Shown here one piece after another: positions 8,954 to 18,074 of a DNA stretch of 64,000 nucleotides; position 1 is the first letter of the stretch, and each line of letters opens with the position of its first letter. The stretch covers positions 1,178,001 through 1,242,000 of the forward strand of contig JABTUW010000002.1 of NCBI GenBank assembly GCA_015075185.1, in the 5' to 3' direction. The notes under the pieces were generated by a model. That model made no database searches. It had not been told where the DNA came from and saw nothing but the letters and a program-made list of their open reading frames with translations. The stretch is from Anaerolineales bacterium (GTDB lineage Bacteria > Chloroflexota > Anaerolineae > 4572-78 > J111). The position numbers and the translations under genes are program-made.

Positions 8954-9784
8954 TCAGCTACACTCCTTTCGGAAAACAAGAGCCGCGACCCCCGGTGTAT
9001 CGAGGCGAGGTTGGCTGGGGTCCAGGCTGGCCAGGATGATCACATCCCCCTCGTGCAGCTCATACCCCCCCGGCGGAACGCGGCGGCCGTTCACAAATGT
9101 CCCGTTGACCGACGCTTTGCCTTCCGGCGAGCCATCATGCAAGCGGAAACGGTCCCCGCTGCGGCGAACGTGAGCGTGCTTCCCGCTGATTAACCGTTTC
9201 TGTTGAACGGAAGGCAGGTCCAGATAAATATGACATGCCTCATCCCGCCCTATCACCGTGATTTCCTCTCGTAAGGGCCAGCGCCGCCCCTGGGGTAGGA
9301 GTTCCACACATCCGGTCATTGTGCCGGGCATCGCCCCACCCCCCTGAGGGTTGATCTGGCAGTGAAGGCGAATCTCGTCTTCGCCCAGGTCGGGGGCCGG
9401 CTGGAGACGGACTTGCACCCGGCCCCCAAAGCGATATTCCCGCCGTCCCAGGCGGCTGTTGGCGATGTTCAGCCCCTCCAGGAGTTTGTCCCGCCATTGG
9501 CTGGTGATCATGCTTTCCACCGGCTGATAGTGGCGCGAGTAGTTAGCTTCGTTCAGTTCAACCAGATAATCGTTGGGTACAATTTTTTGGTAGCGGGCAT
9601 CCTCGAGAATATTTTCCGGGGCCAGCATAGCCGCCTGCAAGCGCCGGCTGACATCGGCGGGCAAGATGGGGCCGGGCCGGCGCAGCTTTTGTAAGCCGGC
9701 CTCGAGCCGGTCAGCCCATCTATCCAGCTCGCCCAGAACATCGGGCAGCCAGCGTTCCGGGCGACGTTTGGGAGTTTCACTCAT
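8954..9784 (-). CDS. FhaA-like protein (DUF3662 plus FHA domain)
   Basis: The 276-residue protein has an N-terminal DUF3662-type domain (residues about 10-130, with APENILEDARYQKIVPNDYLVELN and the YRFGGRVQVRLQP strand) and a C-terminal FHA domain (residues about 175-270, with ISGKHAHVRRSGDRFRLHDGS and VNGTFVNGRRV). This is the architecture of mycobacterial FhaA, which binds phosphorylated partners to control cell-wall precursor flow. The start ATG overlaps the stop of the upstream FHA gene by 4 bases. No membrane segment is seen. Confidence 0.88.
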   Translation of the reverse strand: MSETPKRRPERWLPDVLGELDRWADRLEAGLQKLRRPGPILPADVSRRLQAAMLAPENILEDARYQKIVPNDYLVELNEANYSRHYQPVESMITSQWRDKLLEGLNIANSRLGRREYRFGGRVQVRLQPAPDLGEDEIRLHCQINPQGGGAMPGTMTGCVELLPQGRRWPLREEITVIGRDEACHIYLDLPSVQQKRLISGKHAHVRRSGDRFRLHDGSPEGKASVNGTFVNGRRVPPGGYELHEGDVIILASLDPSQPRLDTPGVAALVFRKECS

Positions 9785-10446
9785 CTCACTGGCCTTTCCA
9801 CTTTGAAGCTCAAGAGGGAATAGCCCAGGCGAATCTTGTCCGCAGACGCCAGCTCCTTATCGTTAATCTTGGAGCCGTTAACGGTGGTCCCATGCGTGCT
9901 CCCCAAATCACGCAGCCGGACTTTGCCGGCCTGCTGGTAGAGTTCGGCATGTCGCCGGGAAACACCCAGGTCATTATCTAAGCGAATCTGGCAGTCGGAG
10001 CCGCGGCCGATGAGGGCCGGAAATCGGTCAATGACAAATTTCTCTCCGGCATGCGGGCCGTCCGTCACCCTCAGTATGTAAGTCATTCTGCCTGCCCCGG
10101 CGGCAGGCTGGGCCTGATCCCCCCGGCGAGCGGCTGCCGGTTGGGCCGCCCGGAGATAATCGGCGGCGGGAATGGTCGGTAAACGTTTGGGCGCATCTCG
10201 TTTTAGAAACGTGACCCGCGCCTGGGACCGTCCCCCTGCTCCCGGCGCAGCCCCAACTTCGGCGGGAAGGAACGCGCGGGCAATCAGGTAAGCGGCCAGG
10301 CCGAGCAGCGGCACTGCGGCCAGGAGCAGCCAAATGGATCGCTGAGAGCCTGCTACTCCCCGCCGTTTTGTATCCCAGGCGACAAAGATAATGCTTGCGC
10401 CCCAAAAGAGGACTATCAGCAAGACTGCCATCATTGTCGTGTTCAC
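9781..10446 (-). CDS. Membrane-anchored FHA-domain protein
   Basis: A 221-residue protein with two N-terminal hydrophobic helices (about residues 5-24 and 37-60), an Ala/Arg/Pro-rich linker, and a C-terminal FHA domain with FPALIGRGSDCQIRLDN, SRRHAELYQQ and LRDLGSTHGTTVNGS. It probably docks phosphothreonine marks made by the two kinases encoded just upstream (21-base gap). It is the third FHA protein of the operon. It has no obvious counterpart in the canonical actinobacterial cluster. Confidence 0.87.
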   Translation of the reverse strand: MNTTMMAVLLIVLFWGASIIFVAWDTKRRGVAGSQRSIWLLLAAVPLLGLAAYLIARAFLPAEVGAAPGAGGRSQARVTFLKRDAPKRLPTIPAADYLRAAQPAAARRGDQAQPAAGAGRMTYILRVTDGPHAGEKFVIDRFPALIGRGSDCQIRLDNDLGVSRRHAELYQQAGKVRLRDLGSTHGTTVNGSKINDKELASADKIRLGYSLLSFKVERPVR

Positions 10447-10467
10447 CGCTGCTGCTCCCCGCCTGAC

Positions 10468-12207
10468 CTACTGCCGGTAGATTTGTGCTTGAAAGGCAGT
10501 GTGGTCATTCTCAACCCGTTCATTCCGTTTCATAACAAAGGTGATGCGATCTCCCGCTTGAACATCCGCTGCAAAGAGTTGCCTGTCAGCCACGCCCTGG
10601 AGGTCATCCGGTCCCAGCCGCAGACCTTCCACGGCTTGGTCGTTGTGATAGGCCAGGATGACCACGCCGTCGCCGCCCCGGTCAATTTTGCGGGCTGATA
10701 CTACCACATTAATCCGCCCGCTAAAGTTGCTGGTCCAGCTCCAGGCGATGTCGGCGTCATTGCCCGGATGGCCGGAGTCGGAGCAAATGCGAACATAATC
10801 CTCTTCGTCTTTTGTATACCAACAGGCGCCATACTTTCTTTCCTCAAAGGTCATGGCCTCAAACCGATTCTCATCTGGTTGAGACCAGAAATACTGCCAC
10901 GCGCCGCCGGGGGCACGGGAAAAATCGCGCTGGGTATCGGTCGCAAGCTGCACAATGTTTGCCGGGGTGGCCGTTTCAAGGGGCAGAGGCGCCGTTGGCA
11001 GGGGATTTTCAAGGTCTATGCTGTCCCTGCGGGCCGGCAGCAGCAACCCGCTCGTCAGCCATAAAGTGGCCAGAAACACACCCAGGAGCAGCAGCAGGCC
11101 CAACCCAGCGATGGTGTAAACTGACCATGGCCGGCTAGCCGGCGCGGCAGTTAGGACGGGCCGAACCTGTGGCCTGGCTCTGACCCCATTGCCTGCTTGC
11201 TCTCCTTCAAGGTAAGGTTTGGGCCGGGGCTGAGCAAGTTCTGTTTCAAGCAGTTCCGGCGGCAAAGCCGAAACATTCCCTCGACGGGGCGGTTGAGGGT
11301 GAGCGCGAACCTCTTCAGGTAGAGATAAGTGGGACAGTGTCGGCGGGGGTAGGGCTGAGTTCACCGGCGAAGCTGCCTTTAAAGCTCGATCCAGGGCATT
11401 CGCCAGCGCCAGCCCGTTGGGATACCGCTCCCCAGGCTCTTTCGCCAGGGCCTTCAGCATGACTGCTTCCAAAGCGGGGTGGAGCTCAGGCCGAAATTCG
11501 CGGGGTGGTGGCGGCGGCTCGGTGATATGGAGTATAGCGACATCTACCGGGTCCTCGGCTTCAAACGGCGTCCGCCCAGCGAACATCTCATATAAAACAA
11601 CGCCCAGGGCATACAGGTCGCTTTGAGGAACTACGCCAGCCGACGACCGGGCCTGTTCCGGGGCGATGTAGTGGGGTGTCCCCAGCGCCTCACCGCGCGT
11701 GCCGATGTCGGTCAGCAGGGCCAGGCCAAAATCCACCAAAATCGCCTGGCCCTGCCGGTTGAGAATGATGTTGGACGGTTTGACATCGCGGTGAATAACG
11801 CCTTTGCTATGGGCGTAATCCAGCGCCGCCCCGATCTCGCGGGTCAGGCGAGCGGCTCTTTCCGGCTCGATAAATTGTCCCTCCTGCCGGTAGGCCGCCA
11901 GAAGCTGGTCCAGCCGTTGCCCCTCGATGTACTGCATGACCATATAAAGCAAACTGTTGGCCTCACCGTAGCGGTACAGCCTGACGATATGGGGATGCTC
12001 CAACTGGGCCAATACCTGCGCCTCCTGCTCAAAGCGCCGGGTGTAATCCTGGTCGGCCCGAAAGGGCTTGTCAATAACTTTGACCGCCACCTCGCGTTTG
12101 AGGCGCACATCCAGCCCGCGATAAACGCGAGCCATGCCGCCCTGTCCCAGCAGCGTCTCCAGGCGGTACTCGTCGAGCCGGCGGCCGACTAAAGAATCAT
12201 AAATCAC
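10468..12207 (-). CDS. Receptor-type serine/threonine protein kinase
   Basis: Membrane Ser/Thr kinase of the PknB type, 579 residues from the preferred start. The kinase domain (about residues 10-270) has the Gly loop LGQGGMARVYRG, VAVKVI, the catalytic loop HRDVKPSN, DFG and APEQA. A Pro-rich linker and one membrane helix (AGLGLLLLLGVFLATLWLTS) precede an extracellular domain of about 160 residues rich in Trp and Tyr whose family I do not recognise; no PASTA repeats are seen. The frame is open to 12255, but GTG 12207 overlaps the upstream kinase stop as GTGA and has GGAG upstream. Confidence 0.92.
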   Translation of the reverse strand: MIYDSLVGRRLDEYRLETLLGQGGMARVYRGLDVRLKREVAVKVIDKPFRADQDYTRRFEQEAQVLAQLEHPHIVRLYRYGEANSLLYMVMQYIEGQRLDQLLAAYRQEGQFIEPERAARLTREIGAALDYAHSKGVIHRDVKPSNIILNRQGQAILVDFGLALLTDIGTRGEALGTPHYIAPEQARSSAGVVPQSDLYALGVVLYEMFAGRTPFEAEDPVDVAILHITEPPPPPREFRPELHPALEAVMLKALAKEPGERYPNGLALANALDRALKAASPVNSALPPPTLSHLSLPEEVRAHPQPPRRGNVSALPPELLETELAQPRPKPYLEGEQAGNGVRARPQVRPVLTAAPASRPWSVYTIAGLGLLLLLGVFLATLWLTSGLLLPARRDSIDLENPLPTAPLPLETATPANIVQLATDTQRDFSRAPGGAWQYFWSQPDENRFEAMTFEERKYGACWYTKDEEDYVRICSDSGHPGNDADIAWSWTSNFSGRINVVVSARKIDRGGDGVVILAYHNDQAVEGLRLGPDDLQGVADRQLFAADVQAGDRITFVMKRNERVENDHTAFQAQIYRQ

Positions 12208-14249
12208 GGACCCGCTCCAAGTGGAATAGTTACCTGACACTGATTCTGGCCACATGTGCCGACCAACCGCTCATTGTAGTAGATCTCAAACGCCCTTTCC
12301 CAGAACTGCCTGCCTCCCCGGCGGATCAGGCGCTCACCGATGGTGGTACACTCTACTTGCGGTGGTTTAAGATTGTTGCCATTTCTCCAGGCAGTGACAC
12401 AAGCGCCGCTGTCCAGCAGCTCGACCCCCCACTCTGTCCCGTCGATCGCTCCTGTCCTGTTCTCCAAGCGGAGCGGCCCCAGGGGAAAGGGGGCGTCGCT
12501 TTGGTTGACCACAAACAGGCTGTCCGCACCGTGCTGGGCGATCAGTAAGTTGTAGCTTGACGGCGCGGCGGTGGCCGGGGCGGGTAATTCTGAGGCGGGG
12601 GTATCCGTCGGGGCAGGGGCAGTGGGTGTTTCGGTAGGGGTGGCTGTGGGTGATTCTAAGCTGGGGGTATCCGTCGGAGTAGCGGCAGGTGGCGTTTCGG
12701 CAGGGGTGGCTGTGGGTAATTCCAAGGTGGGGGTATCGGTTGGAAGGGCCGTAGGGGTAGGCGTATCGCTAGGAACGGGGGTGGATGTCGGGGTTAGCGT
12801 TAGCAGAACGATAGGGCGTGGCGTGGCGCTGGGGGTGGGAGTCTGAGGGGGTGGGTTAACCAGTGTTGGAAACAGGTTCACTGGCGTGGCGGTCGGCGGC
12901 AGCGTGGCCGTGAAGGTGATAACGGCGGGGGGAAACTGGCCCCCACCGGAGGCGGCTTCGCTCCGGTTGCTCTGCTGAAAAAAGAGCAGAAAACCAACCA
13001 AAACACAAATGATAAGCCCTATCAGGATCAAGCCCGTCACGACGAGCAGGAGCTTCTGGGGGTTACTGCCAGCTATTGGTCCAGGAGAGGCGGGGTTACC
13101 TGCTGGCGGCGGTGCGGATGGTGAGTCTGGCCAGCGAGAAGTTGGTGGAGTTACTGGAGGTGGTGGCACGGGCTGGGCCAGTTCTGTGCCCATATATAGA
13201 GCTGCCTCCGGCAGCGGAAGCGGCGTGGTCTGGTTCGCCGCCGCAGAGGACTCGTTCAGCAGGGCCTTTTCCAAAGCCTCGATCAGCTCGCGCCCTGTTT
13301 GAAAGCGCAGCCGTGGCGATTTGCTCAACGCTTTCAACAAGACGGCCTCTGTCTTCTGGTTGAGGTCGGGGTTGATGTCACGGGGTGGGGGCGGCAGGGC
13401 AGTCATGTGCTGAACGGCTGCTGCGGTTGGTGACGGGTCATCGAACGGCACCACGCCGGTCAGCATTTCATACAGCATGATGCTCAGCGCGTACAGGTCG
13501 GATTGGGGCACAGCCGCGGCCGAGTCGCGGGCCTGCTCCGGGGCAATATAGCGGGCGCTGCCAAAGATTTCGCCCAGTGACCCCTGTTGGACATCCATGG
13601 CCAGGCCAAAATCAGTCAAGACCACCCGGCCATCATTGGCTACCATCACGTTGGAGGGTTTCACATCGCGGTGAATGATTCCCTGGCCATGAGCATAATC
13701 CAGGGCGCTGGCCACCGTTCGCCCGATGCGCAAAACCTCGGCCTGGGGCATTAACTGGCCTTTGGCCGTATACTGGGCCAGCAGTTGGCCCAGGTCCGGC
13801 CCATCAATGTACTCCATGGCAAAGTAGTAGAGACCATCCTCGTCGTCGGCATAGTAGATGTTAATAATATGTTCGTGCCGCCACCTGGCGATGGTCTGCG
13901 CTTCGCGCACAAAGCGTTCCGCATAGGCGGGATTGTCCCGATAGCGGGCGTCAATAACTTTGATGGCTACCGGGCGCTGCAATTTCACATCCCAGCCGTA
14001 ATAAACCTGGGCCATGCCACCCTGTCCCAGGGGCCGCTCCAGGCGAAAGTTGGCCAATTGGCGCCCAATTAAAGGATCGTCAGCCAGATGGGACTCATGC
14101 GGTACAGGCAATAGCCGGTTTTCCCTCTCGAAAAGTCTTGGATGAACGTTGCTCGTGCCAAAAACTTCTGGGATAAGTGTTGGCACAGCATATACTGAGA
14201 CAACCTTTGTCCATCTTTTATAGTATAGTCGGCCCCTTGGCGGCCCCAT
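12204..14249 (-). CDS. Receptor-type serine/threonine protein kinase with Thr/Pro-rich linker
   Basis: First gene of the kinase/FHA/SEDS/PBP operon, up to 681 residues. The kinase domain has LGQGGMAQVYYG, VAIKVI, HRDVKPSN, DFG and APEQA. After a Pro-rich stretch comes a membrane helix (LLLVVTGLILIGLIICVLVG), then about 130 residues of TPT/TPS repeats and a C-terminal extracellular domain of about 115 residues with paired Cys. The start is uncertain: ATG 14249 gives about 60 residues before the kinase domain and lacks a clear ribosome-binding site, and TTG or GTG starts nearer the kinase domain are possible. Confidence 0.9.
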   Translation of the reverse strand: MGPPRGRLYYKRWTKVVSVYAVPTLIPEVFGTSNVHPRLFERENRLLPVPHESHLADDPLIGRQLANFRLERPLGQGGMAQVYYGWDVKLQRPVAIKVIDARYRDNPAYAERFVREAQTIARWRHEHIINIYYADDEDGLYYFAMEYIDGPDLGQLLAQYTAKGQLMPQAEVLRIGRTVASALDYAHGQGIIHRDVKPSNVMVANDGRVVLTDFGLAMDVQQGSLGEIFGSARYIAPEQARDSAAAVPQSDLYALSIMLYEMLTGVVPFDDPSPTAAAVQHMTALPPPPRDINPDLNQKTEAVLLKALSKSPRLRFQTGRELIEALEKALLNESSAAANQTTPLPLPEAALYMGTELAQPVPPPPVTPPTSRWPDSPSAPPPAGNPASPGPIAGSNPQKLLLVVTGLILIGLIICVLVGFLLFFQQSNRSEAASGGGQFPPAVITFTATLPPTATPVNLFPTLVNPPPQTPTPSATPRPIVLLTLTPTSTPVPSDTPTPTALPTDTPTLELPTATPAETPPAATPTDTPSLESPTATPTETPTAPAPTDTPASELPAPATAAPSSYNLLIAQHGADSLFVVNQSDAPFPLGPLRLENRTGAIDGTEWGVELLDSGACVTAWRNGNNLKPPQVECTTIGERLIRRGGRQFWERAFEIYYNERLVGTCGQNQCQVTIPLGAGP

Positions 14250-14399
14250 ATACCTACTTGAGCTATATTGAAGAGGGATAAGAGCTATTTTGCCTAACCC
14301 GATCGGCTGATAGCAGGAGTGAATTTGAGCCTTAGCCCGGGCAAAATATGACGATCCGTTAAGGGTGTGCTAGAATGTTCTAAAATTTAGGGAGGCGAT

Positions 14400-15074
14400 A
14401 TGGTCACAAATCAACCCAGGTTTATCGAAGTCAGCCATCCCATCGAGATGGGGATGAAAACTTATCCCGGCTTGCCGGAGCATCAGGCCGAAGTTCTGCT
14501 GGATTATGACAGTTCGCGGGAAAGATACGGCGGCCAGGCGGAGTTTCTCATTGCCTCGCTGCACTTGTGCGGCAATACCGGCACATATGTTGACTCGCCC
14601 TGCCACCGCCACCGGGGCGGGGTGGATCTAGCCGGTCTGCCTTTAACCAGCCTGGCGCATCTGCCCGTAGTAGTAGTAGATGCAACCGGACACAACCAGC
14701 GTGGGATTGGCCCGGACCTCTTGCGGGGGGTGAAAGTGCAGGACAAAGCCGTTTTGGTCCACACCGGCTGGTCGCGCCACTGGCGAACCGAGCATTACTT
14801 TGAACCAAACCCTTTTTTGACGGCGGAGGCGTGCGATTTTCTCCTGGAGGCAGGGGCGAAATTTGTGGGCATTGACTCACTCAACATTGACGACACCCAG
14901 GACCTGGCCCGCCCGGCGCACACCAAGCTGCTGGGGGCCGGAGTGCCCATCTGTGAGCATATGACCAACCTGGCGGCGCTTCCTCCGAATGGGGGCTTTT
15001 TACACGCCGTGCCGATTGCCTGGGTCGGCGGGGCGACCCTTCCGGTACGGGCCTACGTGATGAAATTTGAGTAG
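14400..15074 (+). CDS. Cyclase-family (kynurenine formamidase-like) protein with altered metal motif
   Basis: A 224-residue protein of the cyclase/KynB superfamily, whose known members are metal-dependent hydrolases of N-formylkynurenine or related substrates. The fold is recognised from ISxHxG-like strands, DSLNIDD, and the LHAVPIAWVGGATLPVRAY end. The usual metal motif HxGTHxDxPxH reads N-T-G-T-Y-V-D-S-P-C-H here, so two of the usual His ligands are Asn and Tyr. It may belong to a divergent subgroup. ATG 14400 follows GGGAGGCG by 3 to 5 bases. It stands alone between divergent and convergent neighbours, so substrate cannot be inferred. Confidence 0.8.
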   Translation: MVTNQPRFIEVSHPIEMGMKTYPGLPEHQAEVLLDYDSSRERYGGQAEFLIASLHLCGNTGTYVDSPCHRHRGGVDLAGLPLTSLAHLPVVVVDATGHNQRGIGPDLLRGVKVQDKAVLVHTGWSRHWRTEHYFEPNPFLTAEACDFLLEAGAKFVGIDSLNIDDTQDLARPAHTKLLGAGVPICEHMTNLAALPPNGGFLHAVPIAWVGGATLPVRAYVMKFE

Positions 15075-15077
15075 TTT

Positions 15078-15494
15078 TTAGAGAGGAAATTCTGTTTCAA
15101 ACTTGGTCGTGCAATTGACCAGCTCGTTGGCGGCTTTCACATTTTTCATCACTTTGGCCATGTTGCCTTTTAAGGAAATCTGGCGGGTGAAGAGGGCCTT
15201 CATCGGGTCTAGTTTCTTTTCGGCAATGGCTTTCCAGACACTAACCGGGCCGCTGATATAAAACTCCGGGGTCAGGGTCGCAGGGTCAGCGGGCACAAAC
15301 GCCTGGCGGCACTGCCCGTGGTACAGGTCAATATACATATACACGGGCTGCTGCAGCCGGCCCTCAGGCTCGACAATAACGTACAAGTCCCCCTCCCAGT
15401 TTTTAGCCGCCTGGCGATAGGTTTCACTGTTGTTGCACTCTTCCCCCAAACGCTTGATCCAGGCATCGGTGGCAAAGGGAATAGCATCTGGCAT
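15078..15494 (-). CDS. SCP2 sterol-binding domain protein
   Basis: A 138-residue protein with an SCP2-like lipid-binding fold: DLYVIVEPEGRLQQPVYMYIDLYHGQC, then a mid-region PEFYISGPVSVWKAIAEKKLDPMKALFTRQISLKGNMAKVMK split over typical helices. Such domains carry hydrophobic ligands; the ligand is unknown here. The frame is open to 15629, but ATG 15494 gives a clean N-terminus (MPDAIPFATDAW) and has GGAGG about 12 bases upstream. It is convergent with the cyclase gene (3-base gap). Confidence 0.8.
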   Translation of the reverse strand: MPDAIPFATDAWIKRLGEECNNSETYRQAAKNWEGDLYVIVEPEGRLQQPVYMYIDLYHGQCRQAFVPADPATLTPEFYISGPVSVWKAIAEKKLDPMKALFTRQISLKGNMAKVMKNVKAANELVNCTTKFETEFPL

Positions 15495-15669
15495 AATTTT
15501 AACTTGCCTCCTCAATAATATTAATCGTGACAAATTGGCGAGAGACGGCCAGGCAGAGAGAATAGAGACCGGTTCCTCCCCACCGCGTCTCATCTCGCTC
15601 ATTATAATCCAGGCCCGACTAACAACCAATCCCCCTTTAGCACTAGCAAAAGCAAAAAGTCGTTCAAAT

Positions 15670-15697
15670 TTGCACTTTCGCCAGCCGATGGTATAAT
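15670..15697 (+). promoter_or_regulatory. Promoter of tRNA-Val
   Basis: TTGCAC at 15670-15675 and TATAAT at 15692-15697 with a 16-base spacer lie 12 bases before the tRNA. Confidence 0.8.
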
Positions 15698-15709
15698 CGT
15701 TTTTGTTCC

Positions 15710-15786
15710 GGGCGGTTAGCTCAGTTGGTTAGAGCGCATGCTTGACATGCATGAGGTCACAAGTTCAAGTCTTGTACCGCCCACCA
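15710..15786 (+). tRNA. tRNA-Val (anticodon GAC)
   Basis: All four arms fold: acceptor GGGCGGT with ACCGCCC, D-stem GCTC/GAGC, anticodon stem CATGC/GCATG enclosing TTGACAT (anticodon GAC, reading GUC/GUU), and T-arm ACAAG with TTCAAGT loop and CTTGT. The 3' CCA is encoded (15784-15786). It has its own promoter and terminator. Confidence 0.96.
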
Positions 15787-15791
15787 AAAGA

Positions 15792-15816
15792 GTCTGGCCC
15801 TGCCCAGGCTTTTTTT
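15792..15816 (+). terminator. Terminator after tRNA-Val
   Basis: A 6-bp stem (GTCTGG with CCAGGC, one G-U pair) over a 6-base loop is followed by seven T residues at 15810-15816. Confidence 0.8.
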
Positions 15817-15938
15817 ATCTCAATGAGTTGAGCGGAAGATAGAGGGTTAGGAGCCAGGGCCGGGTCAAGCTTGCCCTCAAAACCTAGCCCTTCTGTTTTG
15901 TCTGCTCCAGTTTTAGCCGAAACAAAGGAGTTTTCAAC

Positions 15939-17210
15939 ATGAATCACCACTCAAGTAACGTGGTAGCCGATGCCATTTTGAGTCAGGTAGACCCAGAAAT
16001 CCTCGAAGCGATTCGCTGCGAACGCCGCAGGCAGCAGGATCAGATTGAACTGATTGCCTCGGAAAATTACGTCAGCGCTGCGGTGCTGGCGGCCCAGGGG
16101 TCGGTGTTGACCAACAAATACGCCGAAGGCTATCCCGGCGCTCGTTACTATGGCGGCTGCGAATGCGTGGATGTCGTTGAAGAGCTGGCCCGGCAACGAG
16201 CCAAAAAATTGTTTGGGGCCGACCACGCTAACGTGCAGCCTCACTCCGGCTCTCAGGCCAACGCGGCGGTGTATCTGGCCCTGCTCAAACCCGGCGACAC
16301 CGTGCTGGCCTTCAAATTAGATCATGGCGGCCACTTGACCCACGGCATGAAAATCAACTTCTCCGGTCACTACTACAACTTTGTTCATTACGGCGTTGAC
16401 CCCGAAACCGAGCGCCTCAACTACGATACCATTGCCGAATTAGCTCGGGAGCACCGGCCCAGACTCCTGCTGGCCGGGGCCAGCGCCTACCCTCGCCAGA
16501 TTGATTTTGCCCGCCTGCGTGAAATTGCGGACAGCGTGGGGGCTTACCTGGTCATGGACATGGCCCACATTGCCGGGCTGATTGCCGCCGGTCTGCACCC
16601 CGACCCGGTTCCCTACTGCGATGCGGTGACGACCACCACTCACAAAACCCTGCGCGGCCCCCGCGCCGGGTTGATCTTGTGTAAAGAGGAGCACGCCAGA
16701 GCGATTGATAAGGCTGTTTTCCCGGGGATGCAGGGCGGTCCGCTCATGCACATTATTGCGGCCAAGGCCGTTGCTTTTCAGGAAGCACTGCAGCCGGGCT
16801 TCAAAGCGTACCAGCAGGCGATCATAGATAATGCCCAAGCCCTGGCCGAAACCCTGACCGGCGGCGGCCTGCGACTGGTTTCCGGCGGCACCGACAACCA
16901 CCTCATGATGGTTGACCTGCGCCCGGCCAACATCACTGGCCAGGAAGCCGAAGATATACTTCACCGGGCCGGTATTACCACCAACAAAAATCTTATCCCG
17001 TTTGATCCCAAGCCACCGCGTGTTACCAGCGGCGTTCGCCTGGGCACGCCGGCTGTCACTACCCGTGGCTTCCGCCAGGCTGAAATGAAAATTGTCGGCG
17101 AGGCGATCTTAAATGCCGTCTTCCATGCCCACGACGAAGCCATGCTGGCCGAAGTCCGCCAGGTTACTGCCGAGCTGTGTACTCGCTTCCCGGTGCCGGG
17201 ACTGGAATAA
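15939..17210 (+). CDS. glyA: Serine hydroxymethyltransferase
   Basis: PLP enzyme converting serine and tetrahydrofolate to glycine and methylene-tetrahydrofolate, the main source of one-carbon units. The 423-residue length is normal. Motifs: ELIASENYVS, NKYAEGYPGARYYGGCE, VQPHSGSQAN, DMAHIAGLIAAG and the PLP-lysine motif TTTTHKTLRGPRAG near residue 234. ATG 15939 follows AAAGGAG by 7 to 9 bases. A palindromic repeat follows the stop. Confidence 0.97.
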   Translation: MNHHSSNVVADAILSQVDPEILEAIRCERRRQQDQIELIASENYVSAAVLAAQGSVLTNKYAEGYPGARYYGGCECVDVVEELARQRAKKLFGADHANVQPHSGSQANAAVYLALLKPGDTVLAFKLDHGGHLTHGMKINFSGHYYNFVHYGVDPETERLNYDTIAELAREHRPRLLLAGASAYPRQIDFARLREIADSVGAYLVMDMAHIAGLIAAGLHPDPVPYCDAVTTTTHKTLRGPRAGLILCKEEHARAIDKAVFPGMQGGPLMHIIAAKAVAFQEALQPGFKAYQQAIIDNAQALAETLTGGGLRLVSGGTDNHLMMVDLRPANITGQEAEDILHRAGITTNKNLIPFDPKPPRVTSGVRLGTPAVTTRGFRQAEMKIVGEAILNAVFHAHDEAMLAEVRQVTAELCTRFPVPGLE

Positions 17211-17218
17211 TGACCAGT

Positions 17219-17289
17219 AGTCAATTGTCAATCGTTAACGCCTATTCTTCATTAGACAATTGACAATTGAGCGTTAACTGTTAACAATT
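17219..17289. repeat. Palindromic TCAATTG/GTTAAC-type tandem repeat after glyA
   Basis: Two arms made of short iterations (TCAATTGTCAAT and GTTAACG against GACAATTGACAATTGAGCGTTAAC) can form a long hairpin between convergent glyA and the HAD gene. The same family brackets the four-helix-bundle ORF at 41.5-42.1 kb and occurs inside the GH3 gene. Confidence 0.8.
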
Positions 17290-17292
17290 TCT

Positions 17293-17904
17293 TCAGGCGA
17301 CGCCGGTCATCCCGGCCAACTCTCGCTGTGCTGCCTCGGGGTCGCTAAAGTGGAGCGTCTGCATCCCAATGACCCTCGCCCCGGCGATGTTCTCAATGAA
17401 ATCGTCCACAAAGAGCGTCTCAGCCGGCATAACGCCAAGCCTCCGGGCAGCCAGGTGGTAGACTTGAGGATCGGGTTTCATTAACCCCACCTCCGCGGAG
17501 ATAACAATATCGTCAAAATTTTCGGCGAAGGGATAAACCTCTGCCCAGAACTGGCGCGCACTGTCCCAGAAGTTGCTCAGCAGGCCGGTTCGATAACCTG
17601 CCTTGCGCAGACGGATCATCTGCTCAAGTAACGGTTTATTGAACGAGTCGCCGGCAAAGAAATCACGCTGCAGTTCCACCAGTTCTTTCTCGGTCAAGCC
17701 AAAGTAATCGCCCAACCAGCGCCAGTGTGCGGCGCTGGTTTTTTGTCCCAACTGCGCCTGCCGGCCTGACTCTGCGCTAAAAACGAAATTTTCAAATTTC
17801 CCGGGGTCTAAACCGAATTTAACCGCCCACTTCTCTCGACCCGCCCGGCTGTGGGTGCGAATAAATACTCCTCCAACATCAAAAATAACGGCTTTAAGTA
17901 TCAT
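17293..17904 (-). CDS. HAD-superfamily hydrolase (IA-type)
   Basis: A 203-residue haloacid dehalogenase-like phosphatase. Motif I is FDVGGV at residues 8-13, motif II LLSNF near 109, motif III Lys in GLMKPDPQVY, and motif IV FVDDFIENIAGA, with an alpha-helical cap between motifs I and II. Such proteins hydrolyse small phosphometabolites; the substrate is unknown. The first motif has Asp-x-Gly rather than Asp-x-Asp, which is common in this HAD subgroup but removes the usual general acid/base. Confidence 0.88.
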   Translation of the reverse strand: MILKAVIFDVGGVFIRTHSRAGREKWAVKFGLDPGKFENFVFSAESGRQAQLGQKTSAAHWRWLGDYFGLTEKELVELQRDFFAGDSFNKPLLEQMIRLRKAGYRTGLLSNFWDSARQFWAEVYPFAENFDDIVISAEVGLMKPDPQVYHLAARRLGVMPAETLFVDDFIENIAGARVIGMQTLHFSDPEAAQRELAGMTGVA

Positions 17905-18074
17905 TCAAACAACTCCTGTTCGTCTGCTATCTGGCCCCAATCATACCTCCGGGCCAGAGTAGAACCAAATTCCCTGGCGTTCAAACCGGTGCATTTTTAG
18001 TGGATAAACTTTGCTTGTCTGATTGTCTAAGCTATGATGACACTGGTACATAAGTACTTTTCAAACGAATTTCA

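Noticed and set aside
12571..12846. Plus-strand Gly/Val repeat protein
   Set aside because: It is the complement of the Thr/Pro-rich linker of the kinase at 12204-14249.
15820..15938. Riboswitch upstream of glyA
   Set aside because: I could not find the conserved cores of glycine, ZTP/pfl or SAM riboswitches in this leader.
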